Source: CAVPNY01 sp963706905
GTDB taxonomy: Bacteria; Chloroflexota; Anaerolineae; Anaerolineales; UBA4823
Direction: 5' to 3'
NCBI GenBank assembly: GCA_963706905.1
Contig: CAVPNY010000017.1
Span: 62,001 to 126,000 of the forward strand
DNA: 64,000 nucleotides
The position numbers and the translations under genes were made by a program. Positions 24,807 through 33,289 of this stretch are shown piece by piece. Numbering within the stretch: position 1 is the first letter of the stretch; every line of letters starts with the position of its first letter. Under the pieces are notes generated by a model. It was not told where the DNA came from, did no database searches, and was given only the letters and a program-made list of their open reading frames with translations.

Positions 24807-25743
24807 CTAGCTTACCTGAGGCAGCACCTTGGCTGCGATCAATTCCAGCCCGTCCAGGTCATCCAGGTCAAGCCATTGCAGCATGACCCGCTGGACGCCG
24901 GCCTCGGCCCAATATCCCAACTGCTCAACCAGCTGGCTGGCAGTGCCGACCAGCGCGCCGCGCTGCTGGAATTCCTCGAGGCTCAGGCGGGCATAATTGC
25001 GAGCATCAAGCTTTTGATAGACTTCCGCTTCATTTTCTCCATAACAGCAGTTCGTCATCAGGGAGCGGCGCACGCTCTCGGGGCGGCGACCATTGGCTGC
25101 CAGGAGGTCATCCAGCCGCTGGTTTAGCGTCAGGAAGGTTTGTACAGGCATCTCGAGGGCATTCCACTCGGCGGCGAAGCGCGCCACCAACGACAGGCTG
25201 CGCCGCGGCCCACGCCCACCGATCAGGATTGGCGGGCCGCCCGGGCGCTGGGGGCGAGGCAGCAAGATGCCTTCATTAAGCTGGAAATATTTCCCTTTGA
25301 AATCAACCGGGGTATCGTTTTGCAGCAAGCGCGTTATCACCTCCAACCCCTCTTCAAAGCGATCGAAGCGCGCCGACAGCTCAAGCAAGTCAAAGCCATA
25401 GTTGGTATGCTCGCGCTCCTGCCAGCCGGCGCCCAGGCCGAGCACCAGCCGCCCGCCAGAAAGGTCATCTACGGCAGCAGCCATGCGGGCTGTCAGGGCA
25501 GGGTTTCGAAAGGATAAGGGCGTGACCAGTGGGCCGAACTCAATGCGTTGGGTGTGAGAGGCCAGCCAGGCTAAAGAAATCCACATCTCCAGCGAATCCC
25601 TGATCTGGGGGATTCTTATTGGTGAAATGGTCGGAGCGGTACAGCCCTGCAAAGCCCAGGCGCTCTACCGCTCCCGCCAGTTGTTGCCAGCGCGGCCAAT
25701 TTAATCCGTTCTGGCCTTCCAGGAAGACAGCAACTTCAATCAA
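24807..25743 (-). pseudogene. LLM-class (F420-type luciferase-like) oxidoreductase, one frameshift
   Basis: The start frame (25743 down to about 25610) encodes MIEVAVFLEGQNGLNWPRW to YRSDHFTNKNP. A second frame (to 24807) continues with RDSLEMWISLAWLASHTQRIEFGPLVTPLSFRNPALTARMAAAVDDLSGGRLVLGLGAGW. Both are colinear parts of a luciferase-like alkanal monooxygenase/F420-dependent reductase. The switch falls at a run of five G (25607-25611, C5 on the coding strand). With four, the protein reads NKNPQIRDSLEMW and is 311 residues, normal for the family. It starts 5 nt after the fbp stop, suggesting co-transcription. Substrate unknown. Homopolymer position makes a sequencing error likely. Confidence 0.85.
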
Positions 25744-25748
25744 AATCG

Positions 25749-26792
25749 TTAACCGTAATGACGAATGAATTCCTCAGCCTTCTCGACCAGATCACGATTG
25801 CCGATAAACATCTGTGTGCGCTGGTGGAGGTGAGTGGGCTGCAAGTCGAGCAGGTTTTGGCTTCCATTAGAGCTGGTGCCGCCGGCTTGTTCCATGACGA
25901 AGGCCAGGGGTGCGCCTTCGTATGCCAGGCGCAGCTTGCCGTTCGGGTACCTGGGGTCCTTGGTGTCGGCAGGGTAGAAAAAGATGCCGCCGCTGAGTAA
26001 GTTGCGATGGAAGTCTGCTACCATGGACCCAATATAACGCAGGGACAACCCCTTGCAGGTGTTGCCAGCCGGATCGGGCTCATCTCCTTGCAGATAGCGG
26101 GTGAAGCGTTTCACGCCGTCCGTCCAATAGCGCTCATAGCCCTGGTTGACGCTGTAGTACTTGGGTTTTTCCGGGATGCGAATGTCCGGGTAAGTCAGTA
26201 AAAACTCACCCACCGAAGGATCCAGGGTAAAACCGTGCACACCCATGCCCGAGGTGTAAACCAGCATGGTGCTGGCGCCGTAAATCAGGTAACCTGCGAC
26301 AACCAGATCGCGCCCAATTTGCAGACAATCCGCCATTGTGCCAGGTCCGCTCGTAGTCTTGCGGCGGTAGATGGCGAAAATAGTACCAATACTGACGTTG
26401 TAATCGATGTTGGATGAGCCATCCAGAGGGTCATACAACAAGACATATTTACCAACCGGGTATTTTTGTGAGATCGGGATGATATCTTCCTGTTCTTCGG
26501 AAGCCATGACTGCCAGTCGACCGGTGTGATCGTTCAGGCGGCTGACCATCCGGTCAGCCAGCTCGTCCAGTTTCATCACCTCTTCACCCTGGATATTCAT
26601 GTTGCCAGACTTCCCAAGGATCTCGGCCAGCCCGCCACGTGTCGTCTGGCTGGCGATCACCTTGCCGGCCAGGGCAATATCGTACAGCAGGTTGGTAAGC
26701 ACACCGGTCGCTTCGGGGAAGCTGGACTGCTCTCCCAGGATGTGGCGCTCGATGGTCATGATCTCGGTGTGTTGAGGGGTTTGAGTTAGCAT
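25749..26792 (-). CDS. fbp: Fructose-1,6-bisphosphatase class I
   Basis: A 347-residue FBPase. Class I hallmarks are LYDPLDGSSNIDYNVSIGTIFAIY (metal-binding DPLDGSSN), YGASTMLVYTSGMGVHGFTLDP, the substrate-binding RYIGSMVADFHRNL, and GKLRLAYEGAPLAFVMEQAGGTSSNG near the C-terminus. It hydrolyses fructose 1,6-bisphosphate to fructose 6-phosphate in gluconeogenesis. The ATG at 26792 is preceded by AGGAAGGAG. With ppsR in the same window it supports gluconeogenic growth. The downstream LLM oxidoreductase gene is 5 nt away. A TATAAT-like box lies about 85 nt upstream (26883-26878, minus strand). Confidence 0.97.
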   Translation of the reverse strand: MLTQTPQHTEIMTIERHILGEQSSFPEATGVLTNLLYDIALAGKVIASQTTRGGLAEILGKSGNMNIQGEEVMKLDELADRMVSRLNDHTGRLAVMASEEQEDIIPISQKYPVGKYVLLYDPLDGSSNIDYNVSIGTIFAIYRRKTTSGPGTMADCLQIGRDLVVAGYLIYGASTMLVYTSGMGVHGFTLDPSVGEFLLTYPDIRIPEKPKYYSVNQGYERYWTDGVKRFTRYLQGDEPDPAGNTCKGLSLRYIGSMVADFHRNLLSGGIFFYPADTKDPRYPNGKLRLAYEGAPLAFVMEQAGGTSSNGSQNLLDLQPTHLHQRTQMFIGNRDLVEKAEEFIRHYG

Positions 26793-26914
26793 GGACTCCT
26801 TCCTATTCTATGAGTTTGCCAGTTCTTTGGCTGCGGTGAATCGTTCGAGAAGGAACATCAATTGCAGTTTCATTAACATTATACAATAACTCAATTCGGA
26901 TCGATCCATACGGA

Positions 26915-27904
26915 TCAGATAGAGGCGGGTTGCCCCAGGATCCACCCCTCGATCCGGCGGATCTCTTCGTCGCCAGGGTCGCCAGCCGGCTGATATCCCA
27001 GGACAACCGCCAGCATCCCCAACAGGCCAATGGTGGCGTCGAAGGCATCCTCGCCTCCAGAAGGCAGGATGAAGCCAGACTTAATCGTCTGAACCAGGGC
27101 AGGCTCTAAATCCAGGGTGTGTGCTTGTGACCAGCGCAGTATGCGCGAGGCGCACTGCTGAAGAGAAAGCGGGTTGCGCTTGCTGAAGCGGGTAGAGGGA
27201 GCGCCTGGTTCCTGGTCGGTCAGGATTTCAGCATAATATTCCGCCGGATATGTCTCGGCGACGATCACCCTGCCGCGTTGAATCAGCCCAGCCAGCGGTC
27301 CGTGGAAAGGCCACACAACCAGATCCAGGGCCGGATCGAGCAAGCCTGGGGTGAGCAGCTCGCGCCAGCCACAAATAGCCGCCTTGCCCACCTGCTGGGC
27401 GCCCATCGTCCAGAATAGCGGGCAGGCCGCGCGGCGCTCAGGTCGGGGCAGCTCGCACTGGCGGCGGAGAGCATTGAAATCTGCCATGCCCAGCCGATCG
27501 ACCAGGTGCAACCGCCGGGCACCGCCCGGGCGGTGGGGGTAGAAGGGTCGCTCAATGCGGATTTCATCCGCCGTTTCTGCGACGGTATAGAACTCTCCCC
27601 ATTCTCGCAGGCCAAAGCTTGATAGAGCGCTCAGGAAATCGGGGATGCCGGCTCGGCGCGCGTAGGCTAACGGCAGACCGATGGGAAAATCGAAGCCGAC
27701 CAGCAGGCAGGCTCCCAACCCGGACTCTGATTTCAGGTGCATCAGGAATCGATCCAATGGGCCAACCGGATGGGGGGCGTGCACCCGGTAGCGGCCGTTG
27801 GGCTGCAGGCTGGAGCGACCCATCCAGCGCTTGCCGGGGTTGAGACTCCAATCTGCATGCATAATGTGGGTGGGAAGCGAGGATAGCGGGGAGAGGCGGT
27901 TCAT
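26915..27904 (-). CDS. Uncharacterised protein, possible RNase H-like fold (DUF429-like)
   Basis: A 329-residue soluble protein. An N-terminal Asp in MHADWSLNPGKRWMGRS, the segment LVGFDFPIGLPLAYARRAG, a later VIVAETYPAEYY, and a C-terminal DAFDATIGLLGMLAVV are placed like the acidic positions of DUF429-type predicted RNase H-fold nucleases. This similarity is by eye and needs a profile search. Its ATG shares an ATGA overlap with the stop of the AlkZ-like gene (27901-27904), so the two are translationally coupled. A role in nucleic acid processing is inferred from fold resemblance and partner only. Confidence 0.6.
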   Translation of the reverse strand: MNRLSPLSSLPTHIMHADWSLNPGKRWMGRSSLQPNGRYRVHAPHPVGPLDRFLMHLKSESGLGACLLVGFDFPIGLPLAYARRAGIPDFLSALSSFGLREWGEFYTVAETADEIRIERPFYPHRPGGARRLHLVDRLGMADFNALRRQCELPRPERRAACPLFWTMGAQQVGKAAICGWRELLTPGLLDPALDLVVWPFHGPLAGLIQRGRVIVAETYPAEYYAEILTDQEPGAPSTRFSKRNPLSLQQCASRILRWSQAHTLDLEPALVQTIKSGFILPSGGEDAFDATIGLLGMLAVVLGYQPAGDPGDEEIRRIEGWILGQPASI

Positions 27905-28758
27905 ACCAACTCAGGCAGGGCGAACCATTCACCGGCATGGGTTTCCAATGTCAGACCGCCGCAAACCTCACCGGCTGTAACCAGCTGCTCGAGGATGTGG
28001 GCTGTCTCCGCCGGGGTCCAGCCGAAGAGGCGGGTCAGATCGCGCGCCTGAGCAGCGCCGACCGATTGGAAGTAGAGACTTGCCAGGCGGCGGCGCGCCT
28101 GGCGCTCCTGGATGAAGCGGGCTTCCTCGGGAAGCTTTGGGAAGTGGCGGTGCACCAGGTCATAGGCGAAGGCGTAATGCCAGGCGCCGGACTGCGTCAC
28201 ACCTACCGGCAGGATCTTGAAATCGGCTTGCAGCTCATTCAGGGCGCGGTTGAAACGCGCCTCGCTCTCCGCGGAGGTCATATGGGTGAGGCGGCGCAGG
28301 GCGATGGTGTCCAGCACGCCTTTATCTAATAAAGCTTCGTAAATGGCTTTCAATTCCTGGGTCAGGTGGCCCTGCATGTACTGGATCTGGTAGTCCTCGT
28401 CCGGGTCGCCGTAATTTTCGGACAGGGCATAGAAATAGGGTGCTGTTTCCAATGAGATCATCGTGGCGCGTTTGCGCAGCACTTTGGCATAATACCAGGA
28501 GCGCTTCCCCAGCAGCCCATCTTTCCAGCCCCAGGTGACATGCCCCGGGTCATCGTGCTCATCCGCCACCGGGCGATCGCCGGCGACAGCCACCCACAGG
28601 CTGGGCAGCACGATGTCCTTGATCGGCCAGAAGTAGACAAACCCGCGCTGGTTGACGTAATCGATGGCATCTTGCTGGGAGGTCAGGCGCTGTCCCGGCT
28701 GTAGACGGAAGGTGCGCTCGCGGAAGGTCTGAAGGGCTTTAGTGGAAATTGTCTGCAT
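27901..28758 (-). CDS. AlkZ/YcaQ-related winged-helix protein
   Basis: A 285-residue protein resembling the HTH_42 (AlkZ/YcaQ) family, whose members are DNA glycosylases that unhook interstrand crosslinks. The N-terminal block RGFVYFWPIKDIVLPSLWVAVAG aligns with the family region that normally reads like LQIDTINIVARSPYLVLFSR, and the C-terminus holds winged-helix modules (ARDLTRLFGWTPAETAHILEQLV). The usual Gln-hydrophobic-Asp catalytic triplet is replaced by Tyr-Phe-Trp, so classical glycosylase chemistry is doubtful. The ATG at 28758 is chosen over an upstream in-frame TTG. Coupled by ATGA overlap to the RNase H-like gene. Confidence 0.7.
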   Translation of the reverse strand: MQTISTKALQTFRERTFRLQPGQRLTSQQDAIDYVNQRGFVYFWPIKDIVLPSLWVAVAGDRPVADEHDDPGHVTWGWKDGLLGKRSWYYAKVLRKRATMISLETAPYFYALSENYGDPDEDYQIQYMQGHLTQELKAIYEALLDKGVLDTIALRRLTHMTSAESEARFNRALNELQADFKILPVGVTQSGAWHYAFAYDLVHRHFPKLPEEARFIQERQARRRLASLYFQSVGAAQARDLTRLFGWTPAETAHILEQLVTAGEVCGGLTLETHAGEWFALPELV

Positions 28759-28960
28759 CTTAACTACACGATATATCAATGAGATTCCTATGCCACCAGT
28801 GTACTTTCATAATCTCTGCAACATCGCCATAAATTCCGATTATTATAAATCCTATAAATCGTTAAAGAGTTTTTTCCATACAGCGTAAATATATTCTCCT
28901 GTTAAAAAATTCAATGTCGGTTCGGATTGATGGCAATCCATGAATCGTAGTATAATATAT

Positions 28961-28984
28961 ACGTTATCTACCATTAAATAACGT
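28961..28984 (+). promoter_or_regulatory. Inverted repeat, probable antitoxin operator
   Basis: ACGTTAT (28961-28967) and ATAACGT (28978-28984) are perfect inverted halves 10 nt apart, preceded by TATAATAT and lying 36 nt before the antitoxin ATG. Phd/YefM antitoxins commonly repress their own promoter through such palindromes. The 28759-29020 region is AT-rich and holds nothing else recognisable. Confidence 0.45.
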
Positions 28985-29020
28985 ACGTAATATGATACGA
29001 TTTGGTAAGGAAGGTTACCC

Positions 29021-29278
29021 ATGTATAAAACCGCTTCTGTAACAGAATTGCGTGATAAGCTGGCAGAAACAATTGATAATTTAGATAGTGAAAATGCAGT
29101 CATGGTGGTTCGCCACAGCAAACCGGCCGCATATCTGGTCTCACCCGAATTCTTTGAAGGCCTGATCGAGCAGATCGAGGATTTTGTCGATTGGCGAGAC
29201 ATGCAATTCGCGCTGGAGGATTATCGCCAGGGTAAAGCTGTGGATGGCGAGGAGGCGCTCAGTCGGCTGGGGCTATAA
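29021..29278 (+). CDS. Type II toxin-antitoxin system antitoxin, Phd/YefM family
   Basis: An 85-residue protein with the Phd/YefM fold. The N-terminal DNA-binding half (MYKTASVTELRDKLAETIDNLDSENAVMVVRHSKPAAYLVSPEFFEGL) matches the family, and the acidic C-terminal half would neutralise the toxin. AAGGAAGG precedes the ATG. The RelE-type toxin gene begins 1 nt after the stop, so the two are coupled. An inverted repeat in the promoter supports autoregulation. The module lies next to AT-rich DNA, compatible with horizontal acquisition. Confidence 0.92.
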   Translation: MYKTASVTELRDKLAETIDNLDSENAVMVVRHSKPAAYLVSPEFFEGLIEQIEDFVDWRDMQFALEDYRQGKAVDGEEALSRLGL

Positions 29279-29279
29279 C

Positions 29280-29585
29280 GTGTACAAATTACTCTTTCAC
29301 ACAGATGTCGAGAAACAGCTTGCCCGAATCCCGCGTGCTTTTGCTGAGCGGCTGGCTGGTTCGATTCGTGCGTTGCGCGAAGAGCCTAGGCCGAGCCAGG
29401 CAAAGCATCTGGACCAGGAGATGTATCGTTTACGGCAAGGCGAATATCGCATCGTATATGCGGTTTTCGATCAAGAGCAGGTGGTCTACATTGGCAAGGT
29501 AGCACGTCGTGCTGAGAACACCTACCGGGATATCAATCGATTGCTGGCTAGGGCGAGGCAGGCGGTGAAGGATACTAAAGATTAA
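29280..29585 (+). CDS. RelE/ParE-family toxin
   Basis: A 101-residue protein read from a GTG at 29280, one base after the antitoxin stop. YKLLFHTDVEKQLARIPRAFAERLAGSIRALREEPRPSQAKHL, YRLRQGEYRIVYAVFDQEQVVYIGKVARRAENTYRD are the typical RelE-fold strands and helices. RelE toxins cut mRNA in the ribosome; the C-terminal Arg/Tyr residues that serve catalysis (YRIVY, RRAENTYRD) are present. A longer frame starting at 29184 lies within the antitoxin gene in a different frame and is not credible as a start. The downstream AT-rich gene begins 1 nt later. Confidence 0.92.
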   Translation: MYKLLFHTDVEKQLARIPRAFAERLAGSIRALREEPRPSQAKHLDQEMYRLRQGEYRIVYAVFDQEQVVYIGKVARRAENTYRDINRLLARARQAVKDTKD

Positions 29586-29586
29586 T

Positions 29587-30066
29587 ATGATGTCACTTTC
29601 AACGCTCTGTTGGATTTTTTGGGGATGCATATCATTTGCTGTTGCATTTTGGCATCTGATTTATTTTTGGAGACAAGAAGCTCTATCGGCACAAGATCTG
29701 GAAAAATTGTCATCTCAATTTCAAGGGATATATTGGGATTACATAGAATCGGGTGGGCTATTCTTAATATTTCTTATTGTACCTGCCTCTTTACTTGGTT
29801 ATTATCTGGATGATTGGTTATCATCACAGTATGGTACCCGTTTTTATCCTCTAATAACCTTAGCCATGAGTACCTATGGAATTTTCCAAGGGACGTTTGC
29901 AGCTACAAAAGGCGTTTACCCTATGGGAAAATCTATCTCATTCATTTATGAGAATGAACAAGGATTACGATTGAGACAATTAGGCAGGTATCACATTGTG
30001 GTGAGCGTATTAACTATCGCAGTATCGTTAGTTTATTTCTGCGTTATCGTCTTAATATTTAGATAA
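29587..30066 (+). CDS. Hypothetical four-helix membrane protein in AT-rich DNA
   Basis: A 159-residue protein with four hydrophobic segments: LCWIFWGCISFAVAFWHLIY, GGLFLIFLIVPASLLGYYL, YPLITLAMSTYGIFQGTFA and YHIVVSVLTIAVSLVYFCVIV. No family was recognised. Its base composition is clearly more AT-rich than the neighbouring genes, and it starts 1 nt after the RelE toxin stop (tandem ATG codons at 29587 and 29590). It may have arrived together with the toxin-antitoxin module, as a third component or a passenger. A converging kinase gene follows after 53 nt. Confidence 0.6.
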   Translation: MMSLSTLCWIFWGCISFAVAFWHLIYFWRQEALSAQDLEKLSSQFQGIYWDYIESGGLFLIFLIVPASLLGYYLDDWLSSQYGTRFYPLITLAMSTYGIFQGTFAATKGVYPMGKSISFIYENEQGLRLRQLGRYHIVVSVLTIAVSLVYFCVIVLIFR

Positions 30067-30119
30067 ATACCTAGATTGGGAAAATCCGCGCTCTATGCAC
30101 ATTTAGGGCGAAATTCCTC

Positions 30120-32357
30120 TCAACGCGCTGGTCTCAGCACTGGCATGGGTTTGGCGCGCGGGTCGGTGAAGAAATCCTCGGGCAGTGCCAGCGGGGCATA
30201 GGCCATGCCCGTCCCCAGGGAGGCGTAGGGGACATAATACAGCTTGATCACATTCTCCGGGGTCTTGCTCATGTCCTGGAAGACGAACAGCAGGTGGCTG
30301 CCATCCGGACTGAAGGCCGGGTCGCGATAGCAGCAGCCCTCGTCAATTGGCGCGGACTGGTAGGCGCGGTGCAGCTCGGTGGAGTAGATCCACAGGTCAC
30401 CGAAGCCGTCGTTGCGCTTGAAGCTGTTCAGAGCGAACAGGTACGTCCCATCCCAGGCCAGATTTTCAATGATTGGGCTGACCGCGTAATCTTTCATTTT
30501 GAAGCGGGTGGCCGGGAACTCATCCAGGCGGTGGATCGGAGCGGCGCACTGGGCGATATCCAGCAGGTGCACCAGGTCGACCTGCTGGCCGTTGTCGACC
30601 CCCTTGCGGACAACGGCGAGCTGCTCCCCATCGCGCGACCAGCGGGCAGATTTGACAGCGATCACTTTGTCATTGTGTGAGTAAGGCGCTAGAATTTCAC
30701 AATCCGCCATGGCCTGCAGGTCGCGGCGGTACTTGGCCTGGCTGATGCTCTCCGGGTCGTAGGGCAGGATAAAAAGCTCCCGGTTGAGGCTGATGGCAAC
30801 GCGCTCTCCATCCGGCGAGATCTCGAAAGCTTCCAGGAAGTCGGCAGATTCGAAACAGGCCAGGTTGTCGATGCGCAGGGTGTTAATATCCACCGAGTTG
30901 ATACACTTGCCCAGGATATAGTGAACCGCCTGTCCGTCCGGCGACCACTGCAGGCTGGATTTCGCGGCGCCGTCGTCGGTGAGCTGGGTCAGCTCGCTCC
31001 CGTCTAGGTTGGCGATCCAGATGTCATTGTCCTTGAGCAGGGCAATTTTATCCGCGCCGCCGATCACCGGGATGGCGAGCGTGGGCAGGGGTGTCTCGGT
31101 GGGCAGGTCAGTTGGACCAACCGTTTGTTTAGGGAGTTGGGTGGGAATCTTCGTCTGGGTGGGGAGTTGAGAAGGAACGGGGGTGGGTGAAGCCATCGCG
31201 AGCAGGGTGGCCTGCACGGCAGTCTGGATATCGCTCGTTTCCGTGATCGCAATTTCGAGTTGAGTAGTGGGCGAAGTGGGTGCGTCCAGCGCCAGGGCTG
31301 GGGCCGCGTTACCCCGGCGTCCCAGGATGGCGTAGCCCGTCACGGCGATCAGCACGATGCCGATAGCCACCAGCCCGATAACCAGCCAGGAGGCTTTGCG
31401 AGGCGGTTGGTTTGTAGGCGGTGGTTTCACGGGAGGGAATCCACGGGAAGGGGTGAGCAGGGTGGCCTCGGGAACCGCGCCGGGAACTCTTCCTACTTGA
31501 GGCGGTGAAACTGGCTGAGGGGCAGCGGGCTGAGCCAGCGCACCTTGCAACAAAGCGTGCAGCGCCTGGACCAGCTCGGCGGCGCTGATGTAGCGCTCCT
31601 CGGGGTTCTTTGCCAGCGCTCTGGCGATCACCGGCTCAATCCCGGCTGGGAGCTGCGGGTTGGCGAGGCAGACTTCTGGCGCTGGCTCCAGGACGTGCAT
31701 CAGCATGGTCTTGGTGGGTGTATCGGCTTTGAAAGGGACTTTGCCAGCCAGCATCTGGTACAGGATGACTCCCAGCGAGTAGATATCGCTGCGACCGTCC
31801 AGCACCCGATCGCCCTGCACCTGCTCGGGGCTCATATAGCTGGGCGTCCCCAGGATGGTATCGCCGGTGAGGGTCATGGCGGACTGCCCGGCTAAATGAG
31901 CGATGCCAAAATCAGACAGGAAAGCGTTGCCATACTGATCATACAGGATATTGGCAGGTTTCAAGTCGCGGTGGATGATGCCGTGCGTGTGGGCGGCGTC
32001 CAGGGCGGGCGCCAGGCGCTCGACCAGACCCACCGCCTGGTCGACGGGCAGGGCGCCGTCCTTCAGCCGGTCAGACAGCGAACCACCGGACATGTAGCGC
32101 ATCACCAGGTACGGCTGTTCATCCTGCTCGCCGAAATCATACACCGGCACGATGGCCGGGTGCTCGAGCATGGCGATGGTTTTGGCTTCGCGTTCAAAGC
32201 GCAGGCGGAACTGGGGGTCATGCATGAAAGCCGCCGGCAACAGCTTTATGGCGACATCGCGCTCGAAGCGCGGGTCATAGGCCTTATAGACGGTCGCCAT
32301 GCCGCCGCGACCGACTTCGGATTTGATTTCATAGCGACCGATCGAGGTTCGATTCAT
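30120..32357 (-). CDS. Transmembrane Ser/Thr protein kinase with extracytoplasmic TolB/WD40-like propeller
   Basis: A 745-residue Hanks-type kinase. The kinase domain (about 8-270) has VGRGGMATVY (Gly loop), VAIK with Lys38, HRDLKPAN with Asp131, and DFG with Asp149; SPEQVQGDRVLDGRSDIYSLG follows. After a Pro-rich segment comes one TM helix (SWLVIGLVAIGIVLIAVTGYAIL), a Thr/Pro-rich linker and a beta-propeller with SPDG-type motifs (QWSPDGQAVHYIL, EISPDGERVAISL, AFSPDGSHLLFVF). It probably senses an external cue and phosphorylates cytoplasmic proteins. The ATG at 32357 (MNRTSIGRYE) is preferred to an upstream TTG. It is a single gene between convergent and co-directional neighbours. Confidence 0.92.
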   Translation of the reverse strand: MNRTSIGRYEIKSEVGRGGMATVYKAYDPRFERDVAIKLLPAAFMHDPQFRLRFEREAKTIAMLEHPAIVPVYDFGEQDEQPYLVMRYMSGGSLSDRLKDGALPVDQAVGLVERLAPALDAAHTHGIIHRDLKPANILYDQYGNAFLSDFGIAHLAGQSAMTLTGDTILGTPSYMSPEQVQGDRVLDGRSDIYSLGVILYQMLAGKVPFKADTPTKTMLMHVLEPAPEVCLANPQLPAGIEPVIARALAKNPEERYISAAELVQALHALLQGALAQPAAPQPVSPPQVGRVPGAVPEATLLTPSRGFPPVKPPPTNQPPRKASWLVIGLVAIGIVLIAVTGYAILGRRGNAAPALALDAPTSPTTQLEIAITETSDIQTAVQATLLAMASPTPVPSQLPTQTKIPTQLPKQTVGPTDLPTETPLPTLAIPVIGGADKIALLKDNDIWIANLDGSELTQLTDDGAAKSSLQWSPDGQAVHYILGKCINSVDINTLRIDNLACFESADFLEAFEISPDGERVAISLNRELFILPYDPESISQAKYRRDLQAMADCEILAPYSHNDKVIAVKSARWSRDGEQLAVVRKGVDNGQQVDLVHLLDIAQCAAPIHRLDEFPATRFKMKDYAVSPIIENLAWDGTYLFALNSFKRNDGFGDLWIYSTELHRAYQSAPIDEGCCYRDPAFSPDGSHLLFVFQDMSKTPENVIKLYYVPYASLGTGMAYAPLALPEDFFTDPRAKPMPVLRPAR

Positions 32358-32490
32358 CAGGTGTTTACCGGCGATTGAGAGAATTGCGAACAAACATATC
32401 TTACCCCAATTGGCAAGCCGCTCACTTTACGAAGTTGTTGGTTTAAGGAAAAAGGGAAGGTCCAAAAAGAGAAGTTGAAAGAATAATAAT

Positions 32491-32535
32491 GCACACACGC
32501 AGGGATAGTGCTATATACCTTCCCTACGTGTGTGC
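32491..32535 (-). terminator. Hairpin downstream of upp, possible terminator
   Basis: A 15-bp inverted repeat, GCACACACGCAGGGA (32491-32505) with TCCCTACGTGTGTGC (32521-32535), one mismatch, 15-nt loop, lies 27 nt after the upp stop. On the minus strand it is followed by ATTATTATTCTTT, only loosely T-rich, so termination is possible but not certain. The rest of 32358-32561 shows no gene. Confidence 0.5.
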
Positions 32536-32561
32536 AATTTACTCTTTCGAATGATAAGGAC

Positions 32562-33188
32562 TCACCCGGTGCCGAACTGGCGGTCGCCGGCATCACCCAG
32601 CCCTGGCAGGATATAGCCATGCTCGTTGAGGCGCTCATCGATCGCCGCCAGATGGATAGGCACTTCTGGGTGCTTCTCCTGCATTTGGGCGATCCCCTCC
32701 GGGGCACCGATAATGCCAACAAACTTGATCTTATGCACTCCCCAGCGTTTTAGAACATCGACCGTAGCCACCGCCGAGCCGCCGGTCGCCAGCATGGGAT
32801 CCAGGATCAGGCAGACGGACACGGTGGGCAAGACCGGCAGCTTGTTGTAATACTCCACCGGTTTGAGGGTGCGCTCGTCGCGGTACAGACCGATATGCCA
32901 GACTTCAGCACTGGGCATCAATTCCCAGACTCCTTCTACCATTCCCAGCCCGGCGCGCAGGATTGGCACCAGCCCGATGCCTTCTTTTAGTTCCTTTCCC
33001 TGCGCCAGGGCAAGGGGCGTCTCGACTGTCTTGGGGACGACCGGCAAGTCGGTAGTGGCTTCATAAACCAGCAGGGCGGCGATCTCGCGCACCAGGGCGC
33101 GGAAGCGCTCCGGCTTGGTGGTCTTGTCACGCAAAAGAGCTACTTTATGCGCTACGAGCGGGTGGGGTGAGGGGAATATATTGGACAT
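32562..33188 (-). CDS. upp: Uracil phosphoribosyltransferase
   Basis: A 208-residue type I phosphoribosyltransferase. HPLVAHKVALLRDKTT, GLVPILRAGLGMVEG, the PRPP-binding CLILDPMLATGGSAVATVDVLKRWG and the uracil-binding IDERLNEHGYILPGLGDAGDRQFGT are all standard for UPRT. It makes UMP from uracil and PRPP. Pyrimidine salvage is also represented by the pyrimidine-nucleoside phosphorylase gene at 36563, which supplies uracil. It stands alone, divergent from ruvB. Confidence 0.97.
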   Translation of the reverse strand: MSNIFPSPHPLVAHKVALLRDKTTKPERFRALVREIAALLVYEATTDLPVVPKTVETPLALAQGKELKEGIGLVPILRAGLGMVEGVWELMPSAEVWHIGLYRDERTLKPVEYYNKLPVLPTVSVCLILDPMLATGGSAVATVDVLKRWGVHKIKFVGIIGAPEGIAQMQEKHPEVPIHLAAIDERLNEHGYILPGLGDAGDRQFGTG

Positions 33189-33289
33189 GAGTGTCCTCCT
33201 GGGGGTGAGTTATCTTGATCGTGTGGATGGTCTGCCGACCTTCAAGTTGATTTCAATCCATTCCCGGGTGATCCAGGTTACCATTGGAG

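Noticed and set aside
29184..29279. Upstream start for the RelE toxin inside the antitoxin gene
   Set aside because: The domain begins at the GTG at 29280; the earlier part is only the antitoxin gene in another frame.
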